In this document: in pieces, positions 33,755-44,176 of the stretch
Position numbering within the stretch: position 1 is the stretch's first letter
How the letters are laid out: the number at the start of each line of letters is the position of its first letter
Assembly (NCBI GenBank): GCA_964019425.1
Contig: OZ025783.1
Coordinates: 372,001 to 436,000 of the forward strand
DNA length: 64,000 nt
Reading direction: 5' to 3'
Origin: Flectonema sp. DT1601
Lineage: Eukaryota; Euglenozoa; Diplonemea; Diplonemida; Diplonemidae
The notes under the pieces: generated by a model
What the model saw: the letters and a program-made list of their open reading frames with translations, nothing else
Told to the model about the DNA's origin: nothing
Databases searched by the model: none
Made by a program: the position numbers and the translations under genes

Positions 33755-34993
33755 TTAATATTCTTGTGAATAATCTTTTTTAGGCTCGTGTGGTTGGTGT
33801 AGAGCCGCCTCATCAACTCCACCATAAGAAGACAACAGCATTTGATTGTTTTCTGCATCTGTGTATCCCATGGCGTATAAACTGTCTTCTCTATCAAGGA
33901 GGGTTTGTTCAGAGGAATTAATCGCTTTTATTGTTTTGTCAATGTCACCACCAAATGCTTCTAAGAATCTATCATTATCAACGTATCCCATGAAAGCTAG
34001 CGTTGATCTCTGACTAGCATATGGGTCGTTCGGTGAGATTGACACCACTGAAGTGGTCGTGTTTGAAAATAATTTTTTGAGCCTGTCGTCGGATTCTGCC
34101 CTTGCGACAGGACAGCCAAAGTAAAAAGACGTTTCGAGTGACTCTTTCGACTCGATGAGATCATCTTCCGATACTTGTATAACAGCCAGTTCATACCAAA
34201 GATTCTTACTTTGAGGACAAACCTCAATAGCTTGTTGTATTATATTCTTAGCATCTTGTGAATGATAATAAGTGTGTGTTATTACTTCCATTGGGAATTC
34301 ATCAGTTGGGATTGCAACACCATCTTTTATCACAGCACATCCACTAAATAATATCTCACTGGGTAGGGGTTCATTCATCGATCGTTCGATAGCATTATTA
34401 CCAAACATTATTTCGAGGATGTCGCGAAAAGTTTTGTTCTTAAATTTAAAATTTGGAATTTCTGGTGCGCTTGCTACGATCAAACTGCCAATCACCTCAT
34501 CATTAGACACAATAACTTCACTATGAAGTGACTGAGGTGGTGCTGTTGGAATCTCTTGTGATGGCGGTGCAGTTGGTTTCTGTTGTCCTGCAGGTTGTGA
34601 AGAAGAATTTTCTTGCTCTCTTACGAGTGAGGAACACTCATTCAATTGAGTATCAAGCTGTGCTTGTGATGACGAGATAATTGATTCTTGTTCTCTCAAA
34701 GAAGACACTACCGTTGACGTTGGTTTATAGATAGGCGTCACAGTCAATTCTAAGACCTTACAACCCGATTGCTTGAAAACTGAAACGCATTCCCTCCACT
34801 CCATCTCAGAGTTGTTCCCAACAGTAATATCATCTCCGTCAGAATCTCTATAACTGATTGCGACGTCGGTGTCAGTAATCCATCCACGACACTTGTCTAT
34901 TACGTTATCAATTGTTGGGTTGGTTAATCGTATCCTGTGTAGCCGATCTTTTCCATCATTTTTAATTACTCTTACTTTCAATGGAATCTCCAT
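33755..34993 (-). CDS. PB1 plus double-UBA protein (NBR1/p62-like layout)
   Basis: 412 residues in one exon. An N-terminal PB1 domain covers about 1-85, with OPCA motif YRDSDGDDITVGNNSEMEW from residue 47 and basic residues at the start (MEIPLKVRVIKNDGK). A Gln/Ser/Pro-rich linker follows, then a helical middle part (AIEVCPQSKNLWYELAVI). Two UBA-like domains close the protein at about 326-358 (LAFMGYVDNDRFLEAFGG) and 365-398 (LYAMGYTDAENNQMLLSSYG). PB1 for self-assembly plus UBA for ubiquitin binding is the plan of NBR1/p62 autophagy receptors. The ZZ and FW domains of NBR1 are absent, so it may instead be a general ubiquitin adaptor. NLWYEL contains a possible LC3-interacting core. The leader acceptor TTTTTTTCAG lies 8 bases before the ATG. 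Confidence 0.85.
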   Translation of the reverse strand: MEIPLKVRVIKNDGKDRLHRIRLTNPTIDNVIDKCRGWITDTDVAISYRDSDGDDITVGNNSEMEWRECVSVFKQSGCKVLELTVTPIYKPTSTVVSSLREQESIISSSQAQLDTQLNECSSLVREQENSSSQPAGQQKPTAPPSQEIPTAPPQSLHSEVIVSNDEVIGSLIVASAPEIPNFKFKNKTFRDILEIMFGNNAIERSMNEPLPSEILFSGCAVIKDGVAIPTDEFPMEVITHTYYHSQDAKNIIQQAIEVCPQSKNLWYELAVIQVSEDDLIESKESLETSFYFGCPVARAESDDRLKKLFSNTTTSVVSISPNDPYASQRSTLAFMGYVDNDRFLEAFGGDIDKTIKAINSSEQTLLDREDSLYAMGYTDAENNQMLLSSYGGVDEAALHQPHEPKKDYSQEY

Positions 34994-35621
34994 ATTGACA
35001 ACTGAAAAAAATAAAGTAAAAAGTAACGAATCACCTGAAAATTACTAATTTGGATTCTCCCTTCAAAACCCGACCACATTATTATTATTTTTTTTTTAAA
35101 AAAACGTCACTAAGTAAGTTTGCTCACATAGATCTATAGCCTACATAAAATTTCAGTTTTTTCTTTTTTTTTTTTTTTTAATTTGCCGGGAAGAAAACAC
35201 ATGCTAGTACGGTTCTTTTACTTTTCGTTGTCTGCTGGAATTCTATCTGAGAAAACTGGTAAGTCCTTTTTTTTTATTTTGAATTTCAAAAAGACTAAAA
35301 ACAGCTCTGCTTCTGAAGGAAAAAAAAAAAAAGCAAGAGGGTTGACATCCGTACATTTTTTTCATAATGAATAATATAATATCATATAATATAATTGTCA
35401 TTATTATACACGAATTGTCATATTTTGAAGGGGAAACAAAAAAAAAAAAAAAAAAAAAAAAGTACAACCAGATCCTCTTCCACCCGGAAGATCCCTTAAA
35501 ACTTAAATAGCAGCAACACCTATTACACAGCGACTGAACAGAACTTAACTAATGATGAATAGACCTTTTGTTCTCTAAAAGATCCCGTAATGCGACAAAG
35601 TTACTACAAAACTTTTATTGA
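34994..35621. other. Spacer, nothing recognised
   Basis: AT-rich spacer with several A or T runs of 10-24 bases. It includes an AT-only stretch near 35365-35410. No gene is seen. Confidence 0.55.
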
Positions 35622-37577
35622 TTATAATTTACTCTCATCGTTTCCACCAAGATCATGAATTTCACTCTCAGAGAGAGGAAGTCCCATCAAGGCATTGCAT
35701 GAGCTTACAAATTTTAATCTCTTTTTAAGATCCGTGTGTCGAACGATTCTTGAGAGAATTTTAATCTCATCGGCGATTAAGTCTCTGTTTTTACGATGAG
35801 CTGTTGGGTTTGTCTTCCAGACTAAGACGGGTGCTGAGGGTTGTTGTGAAGAAAGCGGAGTTGACTTCCGTGAATGTGAATATTTACTTACAGCTTCGAA
35901 TATATCAACTGGCACATCACGTGATGGACACATCAACACTTCGCGATGCCACAGAGGCTGAGGACGAACCTGTGTTAAAAAATCCGCCTGCTGCAAGTAC
36001 GATAAGAACCTGATTTCCTCCCCTGAACTACCAACAGTAAATCCCCTATTACGTAACACTGAAGGCAGTGATGGAATAATCCCACAGAGTATTTGAAATG
36101 ATGGTATAAATGATTTTAATCCAAAAATCCATTCTGAAAACGTTACGATTCCAGGACGAACTTCCACCCCTTCCCAATAAGCTATAAGCAACCGCTGCTC
36201 GACAAGACTCTTTTGTCTAACGTAATAAACTAATTTTTCATTTGGATCAACATTTCTTGGATCAGAAGAGGTTCCGTTTATAACTGACAATTGAAATGGC
36301 AACTTAGTCTGTGGATTTGTAAAACTTGCTAATGGATGGTCAAGTCTGTGTAAAGGAGAACTCCATGAAATAAACTTTATATTCGATTCTTTTGACAATA
36401 TAGCGACAGAACCTTTATTCGTTTCTTTTATTGGAGTGTTAAGTGATAGAGGGATGTTTGAGTGGATTCCAGTTGGAAGATCCTTTCCAATCCATTCTCT
36501 GTTGTGGTAATTTGATGCAGAAAAAACTGTAACGACTTTACCGTTCCAGATAGTCGCGTGTCCAGATTTTCCAGGAAATTGATGAGATCTGATGACACGT
36601 CGTAATTTTGGATTCGCCTTGATGAAATCATTCACTAGTAGTTCTGTGAATAGAACTCCTTCTCCTCTTGGAGAATGAGACCATCGTTTCTTCGATGATT
36701 TCCCAACCGGGGATACATCCGGATCAGACCACACACCATGACTCAATATCACATTTTGACGTTCCGATGACCTCCTGTTCTTTTTCATACTTTTTTTCAT
36801 ATTTTCTAATTCCTTAAACGTTGGAGCTGGTGTCGTTCCAAACAGCCCTCCATGAATAATAAACGAGGTATCGTTAACAACAGATGACAACGGTAACGTT
36901 CCAAAAAACGTAACAAATAATGAATACACATATGGACCATACTTCGCATTACATTCGTCATAAAACCCATAAAGTAGGTTAAGTAGTTCTTCTTCATGAT
37001 TTCCTTTATTAATAAATATTTGAGTTGGATATTTAAGTTTTAAAGCACATATCAGAAGGACGACCTCACAGCCGCAATTACCACGATCAACCAGATCACC
37101 GTTGAAAACTATTTTGGTATTGGGATTTGACTTTGGATTCCAAGTGTTAAGAATTGATAGCAGATCACCTATTTGACCATGGATGTCGCCTACGATGATG
37201 GTGTCTCCAGTTTTATTTATAACTCTCGATAATAAAGATGTGTTTTGATGAAGTAATGTACAAGACTGTAATATCCTAATCGCATCAACGACGTGGATTC
37301 GACCACTACTTTCAATAACGTCAATCAGAGCGTTAATATCTGTTTCTAATTCTATTTCACTCTCAAGAGGGAATTCATGAAGCCTGTCACCAGCTTCTTC
37401 ATTAGCCTCCGTTCCTATTATTACCCCATCCACAATATTCGTAGGTAGCAGTGGTGTAGCATCCGGTAGTCCTCTCTGATTTTTTTTTATTTTTCCTTCT
37501 CTCACACCTGACTGGATCTCCCTCCCTAAATAGTGCCGTTGCAGTGTTGCTACTGCAACGTCATGGCCCGTGGGCAT
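35622..37577 (-). CDS. PPP-family protein phosphatase with N-terminal IQ motif
   Basis: Ser/Thr phosphatase of the PPP superfamily, 651 residues from the ATG at 37577. Metal and active-site motifs are intact: GDIHGQ at 130-135, GDLVDRG at 160-166, GNHE at 192-195, HGG at 242-244, WSDP at 283-286 and RSHQ at 330-333. An IQ-like motif near the start (VATLQRHYLGREIQ) could bind calmodulin, the layout of PPEF/RdgC phosphatases. PPEF enzymes end in EF-hands. Here the C-terminal 300 residues have only faint resemblance (RPGIVTFSEWIFGL) and no complete calcium loop. A Ser-rich basic insert (KSSKKRWSHSPRGE) sits after WSDP. The acceptor TTTTCTCAG lies ten bases before the ATG and the reading frame is open back to it, so a short upstream coding exon may be missing. 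Confidence 0.88.
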   Translation of the reverse strand: MPTGHDVAVATLQRHYLGREIQSGVREGKIKKNQRGLPDATPLLPTNIVDGVIIGTEANEEAGDRLHEFPLESEIELETDINALIDVIESSGRIHVVDAIRILQSCTLLHQNTSLLSRVINKTGDTIIVGDIHGQIGDLLSILNTWNPKSNPNTKIVFNGDLVDRGNCGCEVVLLICALKLKYPTQIFINKGNHEEELLNLLYGFYDECNAKYGPYVYSLFVTFFGTLPLSSVVNDTSFIIHGGLFGTTPAPTFKELENMKKSMKKNRRSSERQNVILSHGVWSDPDVSPVGKSSKKRWSHSPRGEGVLFTELLVNDFIKANPKLRRVIRSHQFPGKSGHATIWNGKVVTVFSASNYHNREWIGKDLPTGIHSNIPLSLNTPIKETNKGSVAILSKESNIKFISWSSPLHRLDHPLASFTNPQTKLPFQLSVINGTSSDPRNVDPNEKLVYYVRQKSLVEQRLLIAYWEGVEVRPGIVTFSEWIFGLKSFIPSFQILCGIIPSLPSVLRNRGFTVGSSGEEIRFLSYLQQADFLTQVRPQPLWHREVLMCPSRDVPVDIFEAVSKYSHSRKSTPLSSQQPSAPVLVWKTNPTAHRKNRDLIADEIKILSRIVRHTDLKKRLKFVSSCNALMGLPLSESEIHDLGGNDESKL

Positions 37578-38277
37578 GACTCCAGCCTGAGAAAATAATA
37601 AAATTTAAAAAAGAAAATCCAGATAAGATTTTTTTACGAAAAGCAACGCGTCTAACGTTGCTGCAGACGACCCAATCCGTAGCCGCATATATTGTCACTG
37701 AATTATGAAAGTAATAATAATTATAAAAGTGTACTTCGCAGCCAATTTTTTTTCTTTTTTTTTTAAAAGAAGAAACTTGAAGATGGGAGAGGAAATAAAA
37801 ACAGCTGTGTAGTATAACAATAAGGTCTAAACAAGCCTCATTCAGGGGTAGCTCATACTTTGAGACCTTTCGAAAATGGAGGAAGGAGTTTGCGATTAAA
37901 AGAACATTCACTAGGAGAGAGAAAAAAAAAATTAAAAAGAAAATATAAAAACACCCACGAAATAACAGAAATCGCAGTAACAGCAACCTGGTTTACGTTT
38001 TTTACGTGTTTGAGACATAAAACATAAAACTACCAAAAATTGCCACACTGTTCTTAACTTCCGAAATTGCGTGTGTGTGTGTATTGTGTGAGTTTTTTTT
38101 TTTTTTTTTTTTAATTGTTGCTTGTACAACAATGGGTAATAATATGGGAAAAGGGAAACATCAGAAAAGAAAAAAAGGAAAATTCAGGTTTAAAAAGATA
38201 AATCAATTTATTCTAATTTTTTTATTTTAAAAAAAAAAAAGAATTCGTCGGCTTTCTTGCAAACAATTTCGTGGGGG

Positions 38278-38560
38278 GATAACTGTTTGATTTTGTACGT
38301 AAAATACAAATGTATTGTATCATAAACAACATAACGATAATTTAACATTAGTTTTAGATACAGTGACTAGGTGTGATGCGTAACTCAGCCTTTTAAAGTA
38401 ACTATTTAGGTTTCGAGAGTAATCCATCTACCTCTTACCTCTATTCTCTCATCATCAGTATGGTGTAGAAGTAAGTCAATCATCTGTTGTGACTGAAGCA
38501 TCTTAGTTAGCAAGACTAGGATGTAGTTACTTTGTTATAATGTTTATATATAAAAAAAAA
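38278..38560. repeat. Dispersed repeat, family 2, copy 2
   Basis: The longest copy of the family also found at 24415-24640 and 53092-53150. It begins after a run of G (GGGGGGATAACTGTTTGATT) and contains the same ordered phrases as the first copy, plus an extra 50-60 bases in the middle. No coding frame. Confidence 0.75.
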
Positions 38561-40079
38561 CATTCTTCTTGTTGTTACTAGTTCGTAGCGCACTACTAGC
38601 GGAGCACTCTTCTACAATAAATGTAGAAAGTATAGTGGGGGAGGGAATCATAAGTTCGCTTCATGATGTAGAAACAGTAATAAACTATAGAACTCAAGAT
38701 AGCGAAGTATGAAAGAAAATTTAGCTTGCTTCATTTCAAAATAGTATTTAAAATGTAAAGATAACAGATAACAACAGCAATGTTGTTATCCGTGTATAAT
38801 CCGTGGTTTGAAGAAAAAAAATAAAATAAAAACCGTAAACTGATATTTCGATTTTACGGAGATATTGCAAAAAAAGAAAAATAAACACCAGCTTGTACAA
38901 CAAAAAAAAATTATTGATGATGGGAAAAGCGTGGAACTTGACAATGTAAAAAACAGAAACAACTTTAGCTAAAGGGGACGATGAATGTAATAGAGCCTTT
39001 GATCTTATTCGAGACACACAACAGAGTTAAGGAATCACTTGACAACTTTGCGTCAAAAAACCAGAAACCCATTTTACGGTAAAACGTATTTGCTTTTTTT
39101 TCGCAGTCCAATTTTTTTTTTTTTTTTTGTAATGACGGACAACGGGCAAAACGAACAAAGGAAAAAAAAATGGGGAGAAAAAAAGAATTAAAAAAAATAA
39201 AAAATACCAGTTTAAGAATAACAATCAGAATGGTTTATTTTTTATTTCATTTTATTCTTTTTTTGTTTTACAGAACATGTTGAAAGTTAGCTGAATAGAT
39301 CTTAAGAAAGGGCTATCCAGAGGAAAGGTTACATGCAAAAACATTGCACGAAATATCAACAACAAAAGAAACGGTCGAAGAAACAGTAACTAACATTTTT
39401 TTTTTCCAATTTAAAATTAAAATCCCAGGAAGAGGCCAGACCTCCCACCACATTGCTTGAAAAGCAATCAGCGGTTTAAAATTAATTATACGATCCCGTC
39501 ACAAATTGTACGGAGGCAAAAAAAAAAAACTTTTTTTTTTCTCTGGTGCAAAATGAGTAAATCGATATGCAGACTTTAATGTCCAATAGGAAGGTGGTAT
39601 TAGGAAGAAAGACAACAATAGATCAAAACTCTAAGAAGACAAAACACGTACGTAATAAAGACTGACGGGCAAAATTGCTACTTTCAACAAGATAATTTTT
39701 AAAAAAAAAAGGGAAGATGAATAAACAACAGAATTACTTTCACTACCTCGTTTGGAGACAGATAGAGAGTTCGGCTGCCACATCCTAACACATGTCCTGT
39801 TTAAAACAAGGACACAATTTTTAGTGTTAACCAATTTCTTTTTTTTTTTTTTATTATTATTGTTCAACAAAAAGATTTTTTTTTGATCTCAAAAAAAAGA
39901 AAAAAACTTAATAAAAATAAAAATAAAAACAACAGCCAAGGTAAAAAAAAAGAAAAACTTTGGAATAAATGTTAAATAATTATACATACAAACTTGTGAC
40001 AAATGGTAATTTTTTTTTTTTTTGTTAAAGTCAGGGAAGTCAACACCAAACCCACAGGGTATCAACAATTTAGTATCAC

Positions 40080-40185
40080 AACTCTCGCAGGCGAGAAGAG
40101 GGTGACGACCACCGTTTGCACGAAGCAGGTAGAGTAAGAGACGGCTGATAACGCCAATTTTTCACCAAGTAGGAGAACACGTCAC
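40080..40185. repeat. Dispersed repeat, family 5
   Basis: Shares GAAGCAGGTAGAGTAAGAGA followed by CGG and TGATAAC with 14843-14880 (GAAGCAGGTGGTATAAGAGA), and a following phrase (CAATTTTTCACCAA) with 285-300. Short, non-coding, interspersed. Confidence 0.5.
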
Positions 40186-40329
40186 TACTAAATTACAACC
40201 TGGAATACAAAAGTTAGTTAGCAAAAGCAAGAACAAAAATAAAAGAGGAACCTCATTTTTTTCTTACTTTTTTTTATTATTCACACCGTTGTTTTGTGTG
40301 CGCAACCTGAGCATGCTCCGATTTCCCAA

Positions 40330-40545
40330 AGACCTGAGCGACGAGCCCCTACTGAAGGTTCGAGACGCCAGACAAATCACTCCACCAACCAGGAGCGGCC
40401 ATGCACCACCACACAATGGATCGAGAAAGAGCTCTCAATCTGTCAATCCTTTCATTGTCCTGACCTAGTAAAATTCCCCGTGTTGAGTCAAATTAAGCCG
40501 CATACTCCACGCCTGGTGGTGTCATTCCGGGATTATTTACGTATG
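40330..40545 (-). rRNA. 18S (SSU) rRNA fragment
   Basis: Read on the minus strand, this matches the universally conserved 3' major domain of SSU rRNA. In order it shows CACCACCAGGCGTGGAG, GCGGCTTAATTTGACTCAAC, ACGGGGAA, GGATTGACAGATTGAGAGC, TCTTTCTCGAT, GGTGGTGCATGGCCG and GTTGGTGGAGTGATTTGTC. About 200 bases are present. Upstream and downstream 18S sequence is missing, and the part after GTGATTTGTC departs from the usual form. It is therefore an isolated fragment inserted in a gene desert, not a working rDNA unit. A short degenerate relative lies at 23944-24010. Confidence 0.9.
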
Positions 40546-41006
40546 CGATGGGCAGAACCAGAAAAAAAAAAGAAGAAAAAAAACGTTGATAAAGAATGAA
40601 TTACTTTGTGTTCTAATAGAATCACATGAAGCATCAAAGGTAGCAAACAAAGAAGGAAAATTCCTCATTTCATGGTTCGCTTCTTTTTTTTTTTTCTTAA
40701 AAAGAATTATGAAATGGGAAACAAAAAAGAAAGGATTCCACCATTACCCAAATAAAGAATTGGCTTTATCATAAACTATACAGAAAATAGTAATATAACA
40801 CTTGTTGATATTTTGTTTGTGTCCGAAAACCGTGAACCGACTTAAACTGATAAAGCTAAAGGAGGTTTACGTGTGCTGCTAATGTTCTTTTTTTCTTTTT
40901 GCTCTTAAATGCAGCAAAAATGCAAAAGAAAAAGAAGGGAAAAAACGTGTCATTTTATCCATCTTTGAGGCGGACAGACACAAAGGAAGAACATCTTGGT
41001 TGTGAA

Positions 41007-41037
<31 letters not shown>

Positions 41038-42518
41038 GCGAGGCAGACAGTAAAAGAATAACAATATGAGAGTTGAAAAAAAAAAATTATTTCATTTCCA
41101 GCTGTATCTTTTATGTTTACTTCAGCTCGGGCAGCCACAAAAGCAATGTTAAGGATCCAGTGACCAGATACGTGTTATACGGCATGACCTGAAAAATAGA
41201 ATTCCCAAAAGATTTTTTTTTGAGGCAAACAGACAAGACAGGTAGAACATTTCAGTTGCGGCCGTATCTTTCTTTTTTTTTTTTTTTTTTTTCTTTTTTC
41301 CCTAAATTAAACACATAAATCGACAAACAAACAACGATTCGGATTTTTTTTTATTTTTTTGTTTTGTTTTGTATTTTTGAGTCCTAATGTTGATGAAAAC
41401 ACATAAAAAGACATAAACAGTGGCACGGTTGAAAAAGAAGGGGAAGAAAAAAAAAAAAAAAGAATGGAAAGTTATAGCCCAAAATACGCTGAACCCGGGT
41501 AGAGACTCTTGTTTCCGCATGTTAGTCGTACTTTCGATACAAAAGTCAAACTGTGTATGGTCAGGAATACACCGACGATAATAACAGATTACAGTACATT
41601 GCCGCAGACAGAACCTTACTTAAATTATTCCATCCTGGTTGAGAACCAACCCATGTCAGCGTCACCACGTATATTGGGCCATTTGCAAAAAAAAAAAAAA
41701 GAGATGTATTTTCGGGACGCTTCTCAAAAGAAAACTTCCTGTACCCCTAGATTTTTGTATCTTTTCGAGACACACAGCTAAGGCACACAATATAAAGAGT
41801 AAAGTGATTGGAAAGGGAAAAAAGAAAACAGACGCTCGCGACGTAGTTTTTGACCTTTTTAAGAATAACAAACAAGAACTAATAAAAAAAATAATTGGCA
41901 CCTCGCTAAATAATTCTCACGCCTTGTTTCGATATTTCATTCTTTCTCGGGTCCGAGATTAATATATATCACTTAGTACTACCAAAGTAATCATACAAAG
42001 AGAGTTTATTGTCCCTTTAACATTCATGTGTAAGACTACATCCCTGATTGCACCTCATTAATTGCAAAAAAAAAAAAAAAGAGGGTTGCTGAAAAAAACT
42101 TTTTTGATATAGCTTCTTTTTTTTCAAATCAAAGTGATATGTAACTACGCCTATTAAAAAATCAAACTAACAACAGAAGAAAAAAAAAGTACAGCAATAA
42201 TGCGTCAATAATTTTAGGGGGGAACAAAAAGGAATCGATAACATGATCGTAGAAAAGTCACAATAATTATTAAACAATAATGATATGAGGGTCTTCCCCC
42301 CCAAAAATTGGGCCAGGCTATCCTGTGGGCACCTAACACCCAATCCGAGCCACCACCCCACGAAAAATACTATCCAAAAAACTCAAATCCGGTACTGGGG
42401 CATCCTCTAACTGCTCACCAGTTTATTTTTTTCATTTTTTTTTAACTGTATTAGGTTTGCCTTGTAACTCTATTAAGAACCCTCAAAACACCCAAAATGA
42501 GCTTGTCAGTAGTACTTG

Positions 42519-42640
42519 GGGGGTAACTTGATACTAATATTAAATGGAAAGCAACTTGAAACTGGCAAAAACGAGAATAGGGTTCGGCCAAACCTGGTTG
42601 CAATATAAGAAATCAACAGTTGGTATCGATAAAAAGGGGG
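42519..42640. repeat. Dispersed repeat, family 1, copy 2
   Basis: Begins at a G run with GGTAACTTGATACTAATATT, continues AAAGCAACTTGAAACTGG, then GAGAATAGGGTTCGGCCAAA and TTGGTATCGATAAAAA. Close copies are at 52198-52305 and 52885-53020, and diverged ones at 1166-1270 and 44055-44100; the last bases of the window (63965-63990) show a piece. Length is about 110-130 bases. GGTTCGGCC loosely recalls a Pol III B box, but no tRNA-like structure was found. Confidence 0.75.
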
Positions 42641-43050
42641 GGGTTCTGCATCGCCTCATATGCATGAAAGAAAAAAAAAAAAAAACCGTAAACCTGTGAG
42701 GGAGAGGGAAAATTAAAGAATAAATATAAAAAAATAGAAGATAAGAAGTTATACGTATACTATTCAATAAATACTCGTTGGTTCATTCTGCAGTCAAGAT
42801 ACGGTCCATGACTCATGCAAAGCATCATTTATTTATTTATTTTTATTTATTTATTTGCTAGGAGCCAAAAATTAAAAAAAAGGAAGAGAGAAAAAAACAG
42901 AATTTGTGTAAGTTGGGAGAAAGAACGTGCAATAAAAACAAATGCTGCTGCTCCCTTGTTTTTTTTTTCCCCTCCTTTTTTCTAAAAACTGTGACGAGAG
43001 AAACAAAAGAATTCTCTCCCGTCGGTCTCAGCTGCTTAACGAAACATACC

Positions 43051-43095
43051 AAAATACCAGCTTGAAAAAGCTGGTATTTTTTTTTTTTTTTTTTA
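43051..43095. repeat. Perfect 13-bp hairpin followed by a T run
   Basis: AAAATACCAGCTT (43051-43063), loop GAAA, then AAGCTGGTATTTT (43068-43080) and further T residues. The stem is perfect and closed by a GNRA-type tetraloop, which is unlikely by chance. It could be the 3' end of a small plus-strand RNA or simply a foldback; no upstream RNA gene is recognised. Confidence 0.65.
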
Positions 43096-44121
43096 TTTAG
43101 TTTAAAACCAAATCGAAAAAAAGAATAATATAACAAAAAATGAAAATAAAAAAAAAGAGGAGAGAATAGAAAAAAAATAAATATAGCAAAAACTTGTATT
43201 CAAAAAAAAAGCATCCTCGATTGAGGGTTACTCTTTTTTCTGCTCACGTCATCATAGCTGAAACAAGCAACTAAGCGCATCGCAACATAAGCATCGCGAT
43301 GTCTTTAAGAAACCCTGCTTCTGAGTACAGTTAATGTACTCCACAGGAGTGATGAGACAAACAAATTCCGTCAAACATTAGCTGGGAATCCGTTTTGGAC
43401 TGAAAAACCTAACAGAATGAACAACCCACATATCATGGGGGGTTCACAAAACAACTGATAGATAGTTCAAAGTCCATGTGATATAAATAATTAGTTTAAG
43501 GACAATAAAGAGCAAAGTCATTAGCCATCAGTAAACTCAGGCAATTCAGATGTATAGCTTCAGGGGCCATCTGACCCCTAAAGCGAGCAAGGTAATAGTA
43601 TTATATATGGGTAGGTATTCATAAGTGCATTTTTAAGCTATTGTATATGCTACAGAAGAATGCTACAGAAAAAATACAAATACAAATACAAATAAAAAAA
43701 AATAATTTTTTAGCCAAGGGTAAATGCTGACAATTCGGTCCACAAAATAAATTTTGCAGATGTATTTGAGCACCTTAAGATGATCATTTTTTAATCAAAA
43801 CGAAAGAGTAATGAGTAAATCAGGGGGCAATAAATTACAACGAGGTCCACCGGACTGGTGACAATGTTTCCAATGTAGCATGCCAGGGGGTAAGACAGGC
43901 AATGCGCCTGACGTGGGTGTAGTAGAGTCCTGTTTGTTTGGAGCGTTTCTGTTTACTGACAGAACACCCGTCAGGAGGTAACCTGTACTTGGCTTATACT
44001 TCTACCAATTTTCGCAAAAAAAAAAAAAAAAAAAAAACTTCAAACGTATATGAGGAAATATAAAGCAACTTGAAATTGGCTAAAAACCAATTGAGTTGCT
44101 TGCCGTAATGCTATAAATATC

Positions 44122-44176
44122 TGCATTGTATCAAAAAGATAACTAATGTAAACAATTAGTAATTTATGAGACAGCC
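44122..44176. repeat. Short dispersed repeat, family 4, copy 2
   Basis: Near-identical to 26184-26238. Both have the core AACAATTAGTAATTTATGA; the copies differ by a few bases only. Confidence 0.65.

Noticed and set aside
40294-40599. Plus-strand open frame of 101 residues, rich in Arg/Pro
   Set aside because: The DNA is an 18S rRNA fragment on the minus strand, so the frame is not a protein gene.
42580-42610. Pol III B-box-like phrase in family-1 repeats
   Set aside because: GGTTCGGCC is only a loose match, and no A box or tRNA-like fold was found, so I do not call these SINEs.
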